This document shows, one piece after another, positions 8,733-18,620 of a stretch of 64,000 nucleotides of DNA. The stretch comes from G965230065 sp965230065. GTDB lineage: Bacteria > Bacteroidota > Bacteroidia > Cytophagales > Cyclobacteriaceae. The stretch covers positions 4,898,001-4,962,000 of the forward strand of contig OZ245942.1 in the NCBI GenBank assembly GCA_965230065.1. The letters run 5' to 3'. Below the pieces are notes generated by a model. The model did no database searches, was not told the DNA's origin, and saw only the letters and a list, made by a program, of their open reading frames with translations. Every line of letters starts with the position of its first letter. Position 1 is the first letter of the stretch. The translations under genes and the position numbers were made by a program.

Positions 8733-9890
8733 TTATTTCAATCTGGTTTTTCCTTCATCGGCCAGGTCTTTCTCTAAGGGTGGGACCCATTGGTTAAATT
8801 CAAATGAAAGGCCCACCTGTATACTCTGGATCGGGTTATCGTAGCGGATATTGAGGTAATCACGCCCCCAGTAATAATGAAAAATAAGGCTGGCCGAGCG
8901 CACATACAAATGGCTCAATTTGTAAAACACATGAAAATTAAACCGGTATTTATTGTCGTACGGATAATTTTCCAGGTTCTGGTCCAAAATGGTTTCCCAT
9001 TCAAACCGCAGCATAGAATACAAATACTTATGCTTGATGATCTTGAACAATCCCGAACGGTATTGCAAATGCCCGTTCAGCCGGTTGAGTCCGTACCGGG
9101 CATCCCTTTGCTCATCCATCAGCCTCAAAAAGCTGCCATCCAGTTCCAGTTCCCGCTGGTACCCCAGGTTGAACGACCACAAATACCTGCGTTTTGTGCG
9201 TATGTTGTAGGTCATGCTCACCCTCAGGTGGTTGGTAGAAAAATCGCCCGATAAATAATCATTTCGGTTGAAGCCATCTATCAGCACCCCTTCATTTTGC
9301 CCGTTGGAGTAATGGTTGAGGAAAAGCGTGCCATACCAAAAATGCACATTCGCATCGTCGGCATTATCTGTAAACCGGGCTGAAGTAAATTTTTGAAATT
9401 TAAACAGAAAGCCAGGATTTTCACGGGGAAGGCTGTTGTAGGTATTGGTTGCAATGTTGTCTTTCTTTGTCTTGAAAAAGATAGGAAAATCGTAGGCGAA
9501 GCCAAAGCGGTTGGTGGGCGGCAGAATGGGGCTGGAGGGAGCATTGGCGATCCGTACATTAAACCCATAATTGAGGCGGAAGCGGCTATAACCCAAAAAA
9601 GGGCGGATGACGTCATCTTTACGGTCAACCTGAAAAACCCGCTTCTGGAAAATGGGTAAATTGTAATCAATATTAGCTTCTGCTACATAACCATCACCAC
9701 CCTCTTCGGGAGTGAACGGCCGTTCCTGGTTCGCTTCCGTTATCAGTGGTTTTTCCCAAACATAGTTCACATACGTTACTTTCTGGTTGGCATCCATAAC
9801 ATCGTGGAAAAAATCGTAAAAATATTTTATCTGGGCATGTGCAAGCGTACAGTACAGTAAAGCTGGGAGGAAAAAGAACAGGGCTTTCAT
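8733..9890 (-). CDS. Outer-membrane beta-barrel with phospholipase A1-like HxSNG motif
   Basis: 385 residues with a Sec signal peptide (cleavage near AHAQ, residue 20) and many alternating aromatic/polar strands, consistent with an outer-membrane barrel. At 193-197 it has His-Tyr-Ser-Asn-Gly, followed by Phe-Asn-Arg at 207-209. In outer-membrane phospholipase A the catalytic His and Ser lie in HxSNG and the catalytic Asn in a WNR about 12 residues later, so H193, S195 and N208 would form the triad. The motif match is seen directly; the enzymatic role is inferred. I cannot rule out an unrelated barrel. It is transcribed on its own, with 147 bases before the AraC-type gene. Confidence 0.6.
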   Translation of the reverse strand: MKALFFFLPALLYCTLAHAQIKYFYDFFHDVMDANQKVTYVNYVWEKPLITEANQERPFTPEEGGDGYVAEANIDYNLPIFQKRVFQVDRKDDVIRPFLGYSRFRLNYGFNVRIANAPSSPILPPTNRFGFAYDFPIFFKTKKDNIATNTYNSLPRENPGFLFKFQKFTSARFTDNADDANVHFWYGTLFLNHYSNGQNEGVLIDGFNRNDYLSGDFSTNHLRVSMTYNIRTKRRYLWSFNLGYQRELELDGSFLRLMDEQRDARYGLNRLNGHLQYRSGLFKIIKHKYLYSMLRFEWETILDQNLENYPYDNKYRFNFHVFYKLSHLYVRSASLIFHYYWGRDYLNIRYDNPIQSIQVGLSFEFNQWVPPLEKDLADEGKTRLK

Positions 9891-10109
9891 GAGTATGTGG
9901 GTTTTATTATTAGGTATCAGCGGTTTGGGAAAATGTAACCTAACTCCTGAGAATAAGATACAAATAAATAAAGGTGCAGCTAATACCTGTTTTTTTAGTA
10001 TTTAGATATTTTGCCGTATTATTGTCGGTTAAAATAACAATCTTTCAAAAGACACTTAATTTTACCACTTTGGGTATCATTTATTCAATCAGCTAGTTTT
10101 AACCAAACC

Positions 10110-10559
10110 ATGATAAAATACCTCAACCTACTTTTGCTATTTATAACTACCCCTCTGCTTGCCCAATCACCCCAGTGGGAAATAGCAGAAGATAAAATCA
10201 AAACTTCCTGGGCTGATCAGCTTAACCCTGAAAAACCGCTGCCCGAGTATCCACGTCCGCAAATGGTGCGGGAAGCCTGGCAAAATTTAAATGGGTTGTG
10301 GGATTATGCCATTCAAAGTAAAGATGCTGGGCAGCCCGGTGCTTTTGAAGGAAAAATACTGGTCCCCTTTGCTGCAGAATCAGCTTTGTCTGGTGTAGGC
10401 AAAACCGTAGGGAAAGACAATGCTTTGTGGTATAAAACTGTGTTTGAGCTGTCACGGGCTATGCGAAAAAATAAAGTGGTAGATGTTGTGCAAAGTTACA
10501 CAGCCATGCGCAAGATCAGCATGGAACCGGATGAAAACGGCATCCAGCGGAACAATTAA
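10110..10559 (+). pseudogene. Remnant of a GH2-family glycoside hydrolase
   Basis: The first 110 or so residues (signal peptide ending LLAQ, then EAWQNLNGLWDYAI, ILVPFAAESALSGV and ALWYKTVFEL) match the N-terminal sugar-binding domain of GH2 beta-galactosidase-like enzymes. The frame then jumps to VVQSYTAMRKISMEPDENGIQR, which in complete GH2 proteins lies roughly 180 residues later, just before the catalytic barrel. It stops two codons after. So there is an internal deletion and loss of the whole catalytic domain, and the product cannot be an active hydrolase. The decayed gene abuts the FG-GAP lipoprotein gene. Confidence 0.75.
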
Positions 10560-10638
10560 AAAGCCTGCACCAAAAACTGTATACTGTTCCAGTAAATATT
10601 GGAAGGTAAATCAACCAACAAATCAGCGCGCTGAAAAT

Positions 10639-11973
10639 ATGATTCGAGCCCTAAGTATTACTATGTGCACCATTAGTTTTTCACTATTAATAGGCTGTGA
10701 TGAGTTTTCAAAGCCTTTCTCCGGTGGAGAGCCGAAACTTCTTTCTAGCCTAGAAAGAATGCGTAGCATGAGCTGGCCTCAGAAGGCCTGGGTAAATAAA
10801 GAAAGCTTATTATCATATCAGAAAGGCTGGAAACAACGTACCATTGATGCTTCATCAAGTGGGGCTGATGGCGTAAAGCTGGCAGATATCAATAAAGATG
10901 GCCAGTTTGATATTGTAACCGGGTGGGAAGAAGGAGGTATTACCAAGCTGTATTTGTACCCTGAAAATGACAAAATTACACAGGCTTGGCCGGCTGTGGA
11001 AATAGGCAAAACTCCTTCAGTGGAAGATGCCGTGTTTGTAGATATGAATGCCGATGGGCAGCTGGACGTGGTAAGTTGTACCGAGCATGGTTCCGAAAAA
11101 ATATTTGTACATTGGAGCCCCAAAAAAGATTTCTTAAACCCCAAAAAATGGAAACAAGAAATATTGCCTGCTTCCGAAGGCCTCATGATGTGGATGTATG
11201 CAGAGCCTGTACAAGTGGACGGCCAACACGGAATAGACCTGGTGGCTGCCGGGAAAGGTGAAAATGCTGCCATAGGTTGGTTTGAAGCTCCTGAAAACAC
11301 TAAAGATTTGGGTGGCTGGCAATGGCATACCATTTCGCCCGTTGGCTGGGTTATGTCAGTTGTTTTGCGAGACATGGACAAGGATGGGGATATGGATGTG
11401 GTTATTACAGACCGAAAAGGCGGGCTGACAGGCTGCCGTTGGCTGGAAAATCCAGGTGATTTGAACAGGCAGCGGCAAGCATGGAAAAATCATTTTATTG
11501 GAGCAGAAGGCCTGGAGGTCATGTTCATGGATATGGCAGATTTAGACGGGGATGGCATGGAAGAAGCCATAGTAACAGAAAGGAGCGAACAGACGATAAG
11601 AATTTATCAAAAGCTTGATGAAACTGCTAAAGCGTGGAAAGAACAAACAATCGCTTTGCCTGCATCCACCGGAAAGGCTAAATCGGTTGTGGTAGGAGAT
11701 ATTAACGGTGATGAAATCAATGACCTGGTATACAGTTCCAATACGTATGGAGAAGATAAAGTTGGATTGATGTGGATAGATGGAAACCGTCTGACAGATT
11801 CATCCGAGATAAAATTTCATGCCATTTCGGGAGCACACAATGCAAAATTTGATAAGGTAGAATTACTGGATGTGGATGAAGACGGTGACCTTGATGTATT
11901 AATCTGCGAAGAAAATTATGGAGTAAATAGCGAAGGGTTAGGATTAATCTGGTACGAAAATCCAATTAAATAA
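10639..11973 (+). CDS. FG-GAP/VCBS-repeat lipoprotein
   Basis: 444-residue surface or periplasmic lipoprotein. The lipobox LLIGC follows a short signal peptide starting at the ATG 10639-10641; the open frame extends upstream to about 10483 but only through GH2 debris. At least six repeats carry Ca-binding DxDxDG-type turns (for example DINKDGQFD, DMNADGQLD, DMDKDGDMD, DLDGDGMEE, DVDEDGDLD), as in integrin-like beta-propellers. No catalytic domain is recognisable. Such proteins commonly accompany sulfatases and oxidoreductases in polysaccharide loci and may bind glycans, which is an inference. Confidence 0.85.
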   Translation: MIRALSITMCTISFSLLIGCDEFSKPFSGGEPKLLSSLERMRSMSWPQKAWVNKESLLSYQKGWKQRTIDASSSGADGVKLADINKDGQFDIVTGWEEGGITKLYLYPENDKITQAWPAVEIGKTPSVEDAVFVDMNADGQLDVVSCTEHGSEKIFVHWSPKKDFLNPKKWKQEILPASEGLMMWMYAEPVQVDGQHGIDLVAAGKGENAAIGWFEAPENTKDLGGWQWHTISPVGWVMSVVLRDMDKDGDMDVVITDRKGGLTGCRWLENPGDLNRQRQAWKNHFIGAEGLEVMFMDMADLDGDGMEEAIVTERSEQTIRIYQKLDETAKAWKEQTIALPASTGKAKSVVVGDINGDEINDLVYSSNTYGEDKVGLMWIDGNRLTDSSEIKFHAISGAHNAKFDKVELLDVDEDGDLDVLICEENYGVNSEGLGLIWYENPIK

Positions 11974-12039
11974 AATATTACTAATTTAGAAGCTGAATAG
12001 ATACAGTGTGAATTTAATTACAACCAAAAGCCATTAATT

Positions 12040-13383
12040 ATGAATTCAAAAAGAAGGGATTTTTTAAAAAAGGCAGTAGCAGGCACAGCAGGCGTTACCT
12101 TTTCAGGAACAGCAAGTGCCATGTCAGCCAAAAGCTACTCGAAAGTAATAGGGGCCAATGACCGCCTTAATGTAGCTATCATGGGCCTGGGCCGGCGCCT
12201 GGGTGCTTACATTGAGCCCATTTCCAGAAAAGAAAGCAATGTGGAGCTGGTATATTTATGCGATGTAATGCAAAGCCAGCGGGAAAAAGCAGCAGCCCGG
12301 TTTGCTGATAAAATCAAAAATAAGCCTGTTTTAGAAAATGATTGTCGTAAGGTGTTTGAAGATAAAAATGTAGATGCCATTTTTAACGCTACCCCCGACC
12401 ACTGGCATACCCCGGGCGCCTGCATGGCTATGGAAGCGGGCAAGCATGTGTATGTAGAAAAACCTTGTAGCCACAACCCCAAAGAAGGGGAAATCATTGT
12501 AGCCTACCAGCAAAAATATGACAAAGTGGTGCAAATGGGCAACCAGCAACGTTCGGCTCCGGAGTCCATTGAGATCATCAAGGATATTCATGATGGTGTG
12601 ATTGGAAAGGCTTACAAAGCCATCGCCTTTTATACCAATGGAAGAGGGCCGGTGCCTGTTCCTCAAAAACAAGCCCCGCCACAAGGCCTTGACTGGGAAT
12701 TGTTCCAGGGGCCTTCGCCCCGGAAAGAATACATGCACGATACCTGGGATTACAACTGGCATTGGTATGGCTGGGACTTCGGTACTGCCGAAATGGGCAA
12801 TAACGCTACCCATGAGCTGGACATAGCCCGCTGGGCCCTGGACGTAGAATACCCCACCCATGTAGATGTATTAGCAGGAAAATACCATTACGTAGACGAT
12901 GGCTGGAGCATGTACGATACCATGGAAGCATTTTTCCGCTTTGCCGATGATAAAACAATTTTGTGGGATGGACAAAGCCGGAACAACTACAGCACATACG
13001 GCACAGGACGGGGCACAATCGTTTATGGCTCTGAGGGTTCTGTTTTCGTAAATCGCAGTGGTTATCGTTTATACGATATAAAAGGAAAGTTGGTGAGAGA
13101 CAGCCAGGCTGCAGGTAACGAAGCCGGAACGGCCCTGGGTGGTGGTGGAGATATGACCACCATGCATGCCATGAACTTTTTTGATACGATCAGGGGCAAA
13201 GCCAAACTGACATCGCCCATTGAACAGGGAGTGGTGAGCCAGCTGCTGACACATTACGCCAATATTGCCTACCGCATTGGAAAATCCTTTGACGTAGACG
13301 AAACCAACGGACGCATATATGATCGGGATGCGATGAAGCTGTGGGGGCGTGAATACGAACCGGGCTGGGAGCCAAAAGTGTAA
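12040..13383 (+). CDS. Tat-exported Gfo/Idh/MocA-family oxidoreductase
   Basis: 447-residue NAD(P)-dependent oxidoreductase-type protein. It starts with a twin-arginine signal (KRRDFLKK at 4-11, hydrophobic stretch to about 30). The Rossmann domain follows (VAIMGLGRRLGAY) with the family's EKP motif (VEKPCSHNPKEGE) and a C-terminal alpha/beta domain containing the DxxxHELDIARWALD segment. Export places it outside the cytoplasm, where free NAD(P) is scarce. Family members of this type (for example GH109-like proteins) carry tightly bound cofactor. It could modify a sugar or act as a glycosidase by a redox mechanism; substrate unknown. Confidence 0.85.
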   Translation: MNSKRRDFLKKAVAGTAGVTFSGTASAMSAKSYSKVIGANDRLNVAIMGLGRRLGAYIEPISRKESNVELVYLCDVMQSQREKAAARFADKIKNKPVLENDCRKVFEDKNVDAIFNATPDHWHTPGACMAMEAGKHVYVEKPCSHNPKEGEIIVAYQQKYDKVVQMGNQQRSAPESIEIIKDIHDGVIGKAYKAIAFYTNGRGPVPVPQKQAPPQGLDWELFQGPSPRKEYMHDTWDYNWHWYGWDFGTAEMGNNATHELDIARWALDVEYPTHVDVLAGKYHYVDDGWSMYDTMEAFFRFADDKTILWDGQSRNNYSTYGTGRGTIVYGSEGSVFVNRSGYRLYDIKGKLVRDSQAAGNEAGTALGGGGDMTTMHAMNFFDTIRGKAKLTSPIEQGVVSQLLTHYANIAYRIGKSFDVDETNGRIYDRDAMKLWGREYEPGWEPKV

Positions 13384-13510
13384 AATAAATTTTGGGAGTA
13401 GATACCAGTATTGACCGTACTGGTATCTGCTTTATTGTAAGGGGGTAAATAGTTTTGATATTTGGGAAAAAGTACTGATTTGATATTTTTGTTAAGAACT
13501 ACCTTGTAAA

Positions 13511-13982
13511 ATGGATGTTGTTGGTGAAACACATAAGGCTGAGAAGACTACTGATTTTACCGTAGATAAATACCAGGAAAATAACTTTTTGGCTTCTCAG
13601 AGTGATAAAACTATTTGGATATCCTTCAAAAAAGGCGATCATGCTGCCTTTAACTACATTTATAAAACTTATTTTTCCGTTCTTTTTAATTATGGCAGGC
13701 AGTTTACCGCTGATCGTGAACTCATCAAAGACTGCATTCAGGATTAATTTATCGAACTCCGCAAAAATGCCCAAAACCTTTCTGAGTAACCTTGATACGG
13801 AAGGATATGATTTTCAAATATCAGCTTCACCGGATTTAGGAATGATCAGTGCGCAGTCTAATCAGGAAAGAAAAATAAAACTACAAGCTTTGCTCAACGG
13901 CCTGCCAAAAAGACAAAGGGAGGTGATTTATCATTTTTCTTTTAAAATATCAGTGTTTTTTCTTTTCAAACGGTTTTGTTGA
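13511..13982 (+). pseudogene. Broken ECF sigma-factor gene
   Basis: Residues from 13590 on (FKKGDHAAFNYIYKTYFSVLFNYG, then LIKDCIQD) match sigma region 2 of Bacteroidota ECF factors. A TAA at 13745 replaces what is normally a Leu codon after CIQD. The same frame then continues recognisably (FIELRKNAQNLSE) to another stop. Region 4.1 (LQALLNGLPKRQREVIY, about 13880-13930) follows in a different frame and breaks off before the DNA-binding helix. Nonsense mutation, deletion of the linker and 3' truncation together mean no functional sigma factor is made. Confidence 0.8.
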
Positions 13983-14004
13983 AAATTTTACATTTTCAAC
14001 AAAA
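13974..14004. repeat. 13-bp inverted repeat at the sigma remnant's end
   Basis: The arms at 13974-13986 and 13992-14004 are perfect reverse complements with a 5-base loop. The repeat sits where the sigma homology breaks off and just before the next remnant, so it may mark a deletion junction or be a weak terminator. Confidence 0.45.
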
Positions 14005-14069
14005 AAAAGTGTTGTTTTAAGGTTTTTTTGTCTTTTATAGGTAAACACAACAACCTAACCTTTTTTAAT

Positions 14070-14129
14070 ATGCCATCAAAAGTGTATCCTGAAGAGGATT
14101 TTTTAATGGACGAATCTTTGAAAAGATGA
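14070..14129 (+). pseudogene. Possible N-terminal scrap of a FecR-type anti-sigma gene
   Basis: A 19-codon frame reads MPSKVYPEEDFLMDESLKR and stops. The acidic EEDFLMDES pattern resembles the N-terminus of FecR proteins (compare LSAEELALDPYFIKW in the FecR at 55291). A FecR gene is expected after an ECF sigma gene, and here only the start would remain. The match is short. Confidence 0.3.
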
Positions 14130-14857
14130 TTGCTGCGGATTGGCAACAACCAATGAGTTTTGATACATTACAAGTCCAAATGCCCATCACTCTGCTAGAT
14201 TCCCTGAAAGTAGCGTATGAAATGATGATCCTCAAGGAGGGCTGGCCTTTTAACGAACCCATGCCCCATAAGTATACAGCCCAAAAAACGTTGCCCGAAG
14301 CCCTGGCTGGTGGCTTGGTGGTAAAGCAAATATCCTGGGAAGCGGCCATGGAAAAGTTGTACAGGCATTATAACGAGAATAAAGAATATCAACATGCTCT
14401 TAAAGTGGCCGAGGCAGTAATCCTGGAACATCCCGATGAAGTTAAGTTTTATACCACCGTGGCCAGGCTGAGCATGCGCCTGCTGAAATTTGACCGGGCT
14501 ATAGAATTTTATGCCCGGGCTTTTGACCTGAACCCTTCTGCTGAATATGCTGAGAAAATAGCCATTAATCTGATAAAAAACCATAAATTAAGGGCTTCTA
14601 TGCCCTATTTAGATTTTTTAGCAAAATCGGGGCAAACCAGCCAGGCCATGCGGCAAGTTGCTATCTCAGTCAATGAAATTCTGGCATTACAAAAACAGAG
14701 GAAAGACGACCCGGAAAATGTAAATATTTTGAACCAATTAGCCCTGGATTTTGCAAGAATTGCACAGCCGGATACCACCCGCTGGCTTTTGAACAGGGTA
14801 TTGCAACTTGACCCTGAAAATGTAGAAGGGGCTCAACTTTTGGAAAGGCTCAATTAA
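14126..14857 (+). pseudogene. TPR-containing protein fragment without a proper N-terminus
   Basis: The frame encodes 243 residues ending in helical TPR-like repeats (YQHALKVAEAVILEHPDEVKFY, FDRAIEFYARAFDLNPSAEY, DTTRWLLNRVLQLDPENVEG). It has no signal peptide, although upstream in-frame codons (NGRIFEK) show that homology may start before the ATG. The segment LKEGWPFNEPMP suggests the C-terminus of a larger periplasmic protein whose 5' part was lost with the neighbouring sigma/FecR remnants. I do not recognise the parent family. A short stand-alone TPR protein is the alternative. Confidence 0.5.
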
Positions 14858-14894
14858 TAATATTTATTCATTAGTTTTGGAAAGCAACCTATAT

Positions 14895-16405
14895 ATGAAA
14901 ACCCGTTACCCAAAAAGAAACTATAGGCCAAGTGCGAACAAAAAAATTCAGTCGGATGATGTACGGCGAAATTGCAATTTCGCTATACAAGGATTAGAAA
15001 ATCCGTGTTCCTGTCCAACGTTTATTATTTGTCTGCATTTAGCCATAGTTTTAATAGCCCTCTTCACTTTCACGGCCAATTCCATTGCCCAGGAACGCCA
15101 ACCCAACATCCTCATTATCTACGGGGATGATGCCACATATAATGCCTTTCCGTTATACGGTGGACAAAATATTGAAACCCCGAATATTGACCGATTGGCC
15201 AGGGAGGGACTCACTTTCAACAATGCTTTTCAGGCCATGTCAATGTGCGCCCCCAGTAGGGCGGAGCTTTATACCGGACTGTACCCGGTGCGCAACGGAG
15301 TGGTATGGAACCATGCCAATGCCAAGCCCGGAACCAAGAGCATTGTCCATCACCTGGGTGGACAAGGCTATCGGGTAGGCATTACAGGTAAGGTACACGC
15401 CGGGCCTGAAGAAGTGTTTCCTTTTGAAAGATTAGATATTCTAAAAAGCGCGAGCTCTGACGTTAATCAGGAAAAATTTATTGAGTTTGTCAATCAGGAT
15501 ACTGAAAAACCATTCTGTTTAATTGTAGCCTCGGGGCAGCCACATTCGCCCTGGAACAAGGGAAATCCGGGGAAATTTAATCCTGACAGTTTGAAATTGC
15601 CTCCCCATTTGGTGGATACAGAAGAATTCCGGGAATTATTTACCAGGTACCTGGCAGAAATGGAACACCTTGACCAACAAGTGGGGCAAACCCTGGATGC
15701 TTTGGAAAAATCCGGTCAGGCAGATAATACCCTCGTGATTTTTACTTCTGAACATGGTGCTCCGTTTCCGGGCGCTAAGTGGACCAATTGGAATGTGGGC
15801 GTACACACGGCTTTTGTGGTGAGGTGGCCTGGGGTAGTACCACAAGGCAGGCGCACAGATGCTCTCATCCAGTATGCCGATGTGGTGCCGACCCTCGTAG
15901 ATGCAGCTGGAGGACAGATTGACAAATCCCAGTTTGATGGCAGCAGTTTTTTGTCGGTATTAAAGGGGGAAACAGATCAACACCGGGAATATGCCTACTT
16001 TATGCATAACCACGTGCCAGAGGGGCCGCCCTATCCAACCCGTTCGGTAACAGATGGTACTTATCATTATATCCGAAATTTGTTACCGGGGAATCTGGTC
16101 ATTGAAAAGCATGTATTTGGTAATTTAGAAGAGAACTACATGCCCACCTGGTTTTACAAAACCACCACCGATGAGCATGCCCAAAAACTGATTTTCAGGT
16201 TTATGCGCCGCCTGCCGAAGAGCTTTACCTGATACAGGAAGACATTTTTGAGTTTAATAACCTGGCAGAAGACTCAAAAATGAAAAAGATCAAACAACGA
16301 TTGTCCGATGAGTTAGACGCATGGATGAAAAGCCAAAATGACTCGGGGGCAGCCCTTGATTCCTGGGAAATGTATAGAAATAATGGGGGGTATAAGAATG
16401 AATAG
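14895..16405 (+). pseudogene. S1-type sulfatase with a C-terminal frameshift
   Basis: Formylglycine-dependent sulfatase; family members hydrolyse sulfate esters on glycans. The maturation motif CAPSR is at residues 118-122 and metal ligands D78/D79 at IIYGDDA. Translation from the ATG at 14895 ends at 16232 with LPKSFT. The normal C-terminus (PAEELYLIQEDIFEFNNLAED through MYRNNGGYKNE, stop 16403-16405) continues in the next frame. One base appears lost in the GC-rich stretch 16205-16216. The catalytic core is intact, so this is either a recent mutation or a sequencing error. The start is also odd: about 40 polar residues precede the hydrophobic signal segment. Confidence 0.75.
14966..14983. 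repeat. 18-bp perfect palindrome inside the sulfatase leader
   Basis: The bases read the same on both strands (GCGAAATTGCAATTTCGC). The palindrome lies in the atypical N-terminal extension before the signal peptide, suggesting that inserted or rearranged repeat DNA has displaced the original start. Confidence 0.5.
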
Positions 16406-16462
16406 GGGGTAATTGCAAACAAATCAGAAAAGTATCAAAGAGATAAAACCTGTAAACCATTA

Positions 16463-18607
16463 ATGAAAACACCAAATTACCGAAAACTCCTCATCTTTTA
16501 TACCCTTATTGGGATAGGCTTTGCCTGTACTTCTCAAGAAAAGGAACATTTCCAGCATTGGGAATCTTACCAGGGTGATAAAGGCCGCACTGGCTATGCA
16601 GCCCATGACCAAATCAACAAAGAAAATGTAAACCAACTGGAAATTGCCTGGACGTTCAATACAGGTGATTTGACGGAAAGAGGTTTTAGCATGATGGAGT
16701 GCAACCCCATCGTGGTAGATGATATCATGTATGTTACTTCCCCAAAACTGAAGGTGATTGCTTTGCATGCAGATACAGGTAAAGAAATTTGGCGTTTTGA
16801 CCCCTTTGATGGTGAAAAACGCGGAGGGCTGAGCCGGGGCGTAACCTATTGGGAAGAAGGAACTGACAAGCGCATCCTGTTCTCCGCTGGAAGTTATTTG
16901 TATGCCCTTAATGCTGAAAATGGTAAGATTATCACCGAATTTGGTAATCAGGGAAAAGTAAGCCTGAACGATGGACTGGGCAGGGATTCTACAAAATTAT
17001 CGGTAAGGTCTACCTCTCCGGGTGCGGTGTATAAAAACCTGCTGATTTTAGGCTCATCGGTAGGAGAGGGCTATGGCATGCCTCCCGGATACGTAAGGGC
17101 TTACGACATACCCACCGGAAAATTGCAATGGACATTCCATACCATCCCTTTGCCTGGCGAACCGGGTTATGAAACATGGGAAGAAGATTCATGGCAAAAC
17201 ACCGGAGGGGCCAACGTCTGGACGGGCATGACCCTGGACGAAGAGAGAGGTATCGTATATTTACCTACTGGCTCGCCCAATTACGATTATTATGGTGCCA
17301 AGCGCAAGGGTGAAAACCTGTATTCCTCTTCATTGGTAGCCCTTGATGCCGCTACGGGAAAGCACATCTGGCACTACCAAACGGTGCACCACGATATTTG
17401 GGACTATGACCTGCCTGCCCCGCCTAATTTGGTAACAGTCAACCATGAGGGAAAAGAAGTGGATGCCATTGCCCAAATTACCAAAACAGGGTTTGTGTTT
17501 TTGCATGACAGGGAAACTGGCGAGTCCCTCTTTCCCATTCATGAAAAGGAAGTGCCCACCTCAATTATTGAAGGGGAAGAAACCTGGCCTACACAGCCTT
17601 TTCCTGAAAAACCCGCGCCTTTTGTCAGGCAACATTTTACGAAAGACGAAATTACAGATATTTCTCCTGAGGCACACGAGGCTGTGTTAAAGCAATTTGA
17701 AAAAATGCGTTCCGAGGGTTTATTCACGCCTCCTGATACGGCTGCTACAATTCTGCTGCCCGGTTCCCGTGGAGGTGGCAACTGGGGTGGTCCGGCGATT
17801 GACCCCGTTTCCGGAGTGATGTATATCAGTGCCAAAGAATCACCCGAAATCGCTACCATGCGACCGGAAAGTCAAGTGCCTGATAGAAATACAACTTTGT
17901 TAAGTTTGGGTGAAAGCTATTATGTGACCAACTGTGCCACCTGTCATGGCAAAGACCGGAAGGGACAGCCTCCTACTTTCCCTTCCCTGGAGAATATTGG
18001 TGAGGGAAAAACGGAAGAATATGTGTTAAATATCATAAAAAAAGGAGGTAGCCGTATGCCTGCTTTTGCCAGTATTTCGGGTCGGGAAGAAAGGGCCATC
18101 ATCGCGTATTTGTTCAACAAGGAAAATGATGGAGTACATGAAATGGTGATCGATACGGAAAACAAGAAAGCAGCGGAAAAAAGGTTTATTAACATCACCG
18201 GGCATGGTTATTTTAATGATCCGGATGGCTACCCGGCCATCAAGCCACCCTGGGGCACTTTGCAGGCCCTTGACCTGAACACGGGTGAATATTTATGGAA
18301 AATTACCCTGGGGGCGTACCCCGAATTACTTGCAAAAGGCATTCCCCCCACAGGCGTGGAAAACTGGGGCGGCCCCATTGTAACGGCAGGCGGATTGGTG
18401 TTCATTGCTGCCACAGTTGATAAGAAATTCCGTGCTTTTGATGCAGCCACAGGCGAACTGCTCTGGGAAACCGATTTGCCTACAGCAGGCATCGCCAAAC
18501 CGGCTACCTATATGAGCAAGGGTAAACAATATGTAGTGATTGCCGCAGGAGGTGGAAGAGGCACTAAACCGGGTGATGCTTATATTGCTTTTGCGTTGCC
18601 TGATTAA
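16463..18607 (+). CDS. PQQ-dependent dehydrogenase with inserted cytochrome c domain
   Basis: 714-residue periplasmic quinoprotein of the membrane-type glucose/alcohol dehydrogenase family. A lipobox-like GFAC near residue 22 suggests membrane anchoring. Tryptophan-docking repeats of an eight-bladed propeller run through the protein (WEDSWQNTGGANVWTGM, GKHIWHYQTVHHDIWDYD, GGNWGGPAIDP). A c-type haem domain (CATCH, C491/C494/H495, with distal Met in SRMPAF) is inserted before the last blades rather than at the C-terminus. It would oxidise a sugar or sugar alcohol and pass electrons to its own haem. The substrate is not evident. It precedes a sulfatase and two sugar-acid dehydratase-like genes. 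Confidence 0.88.
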   Translation: MKTPNYRKLLIFYTLIGIGFACTSQEKEHFQHWESYQGDKGRTGYAAHDQINKENVNQLEIAWTFNTGDLTERGFSMMECNPIVVDDIMYVTSPKLKVIALHADTGKEIWRFDPFDGEKRGGLSRGVTYWEEGTDKRILFSAGSYLYALNAENGKIITEFGNQGKVSLNDGLGRDSTKLSVRSTSPGAVYKNLLILGSSVGEGYGMPPGYVRAYDIPTGKLQWTFHTIPLPGEPGYETWEEDSWQNTGGANVWTGMTLDEERGIVYLPTGSPNYDYYGAKRKGENLYSSSLVALDAATGKHIWHYQTVHHDIWDYDLPAPPNLVTVNHEGKEVDAIAQITKTGFVFLHDRETGESLFPIHEKEVPTSIIEGEETWPTQPFPEKPAPFVRQHFTKDEITDISPEAHEAVLKQFEKMRSEGLFTPPDTAATILLPGSRGGGNWGGPAIDPVSGVMYISAKESPEIATMRPESQVPDRNTTLLSLGESYYVTNCATCHGKDRKGQPPTFPSLENIGEGKTEEYVLNIIKKGGSRMPAFASISGREERAIIAYLFNKENDGVHEMVIDTENKKAAEKRFINITGHGYFNDPDGYPAIKPPWGTLQALDLNTGEYLWKITLGAYPELLAKGIPPTGVENWGGPIVTAGGLVFIAATVDKKFRAFDAATGELLWETDLPTAGIAKPATYMSKGKQYVVIAAGGGRGTKPGDAYIAFALPD

Positions 18608-18620
18608 AGAGTCATCAGGA

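Noticed and set aside
10483..10638. Upstream in-frame extension of the FG-GAP gene
   Set aside because: These codons overlap GH2 debris in another frame; the lipoprotein signal starts cleanly at 10639.
13499..13774. 91-residue minus-strand frame over the sigma remnant
   Set aside because: Arises from the antisense of the decayed sigma gene; no recognisable features.
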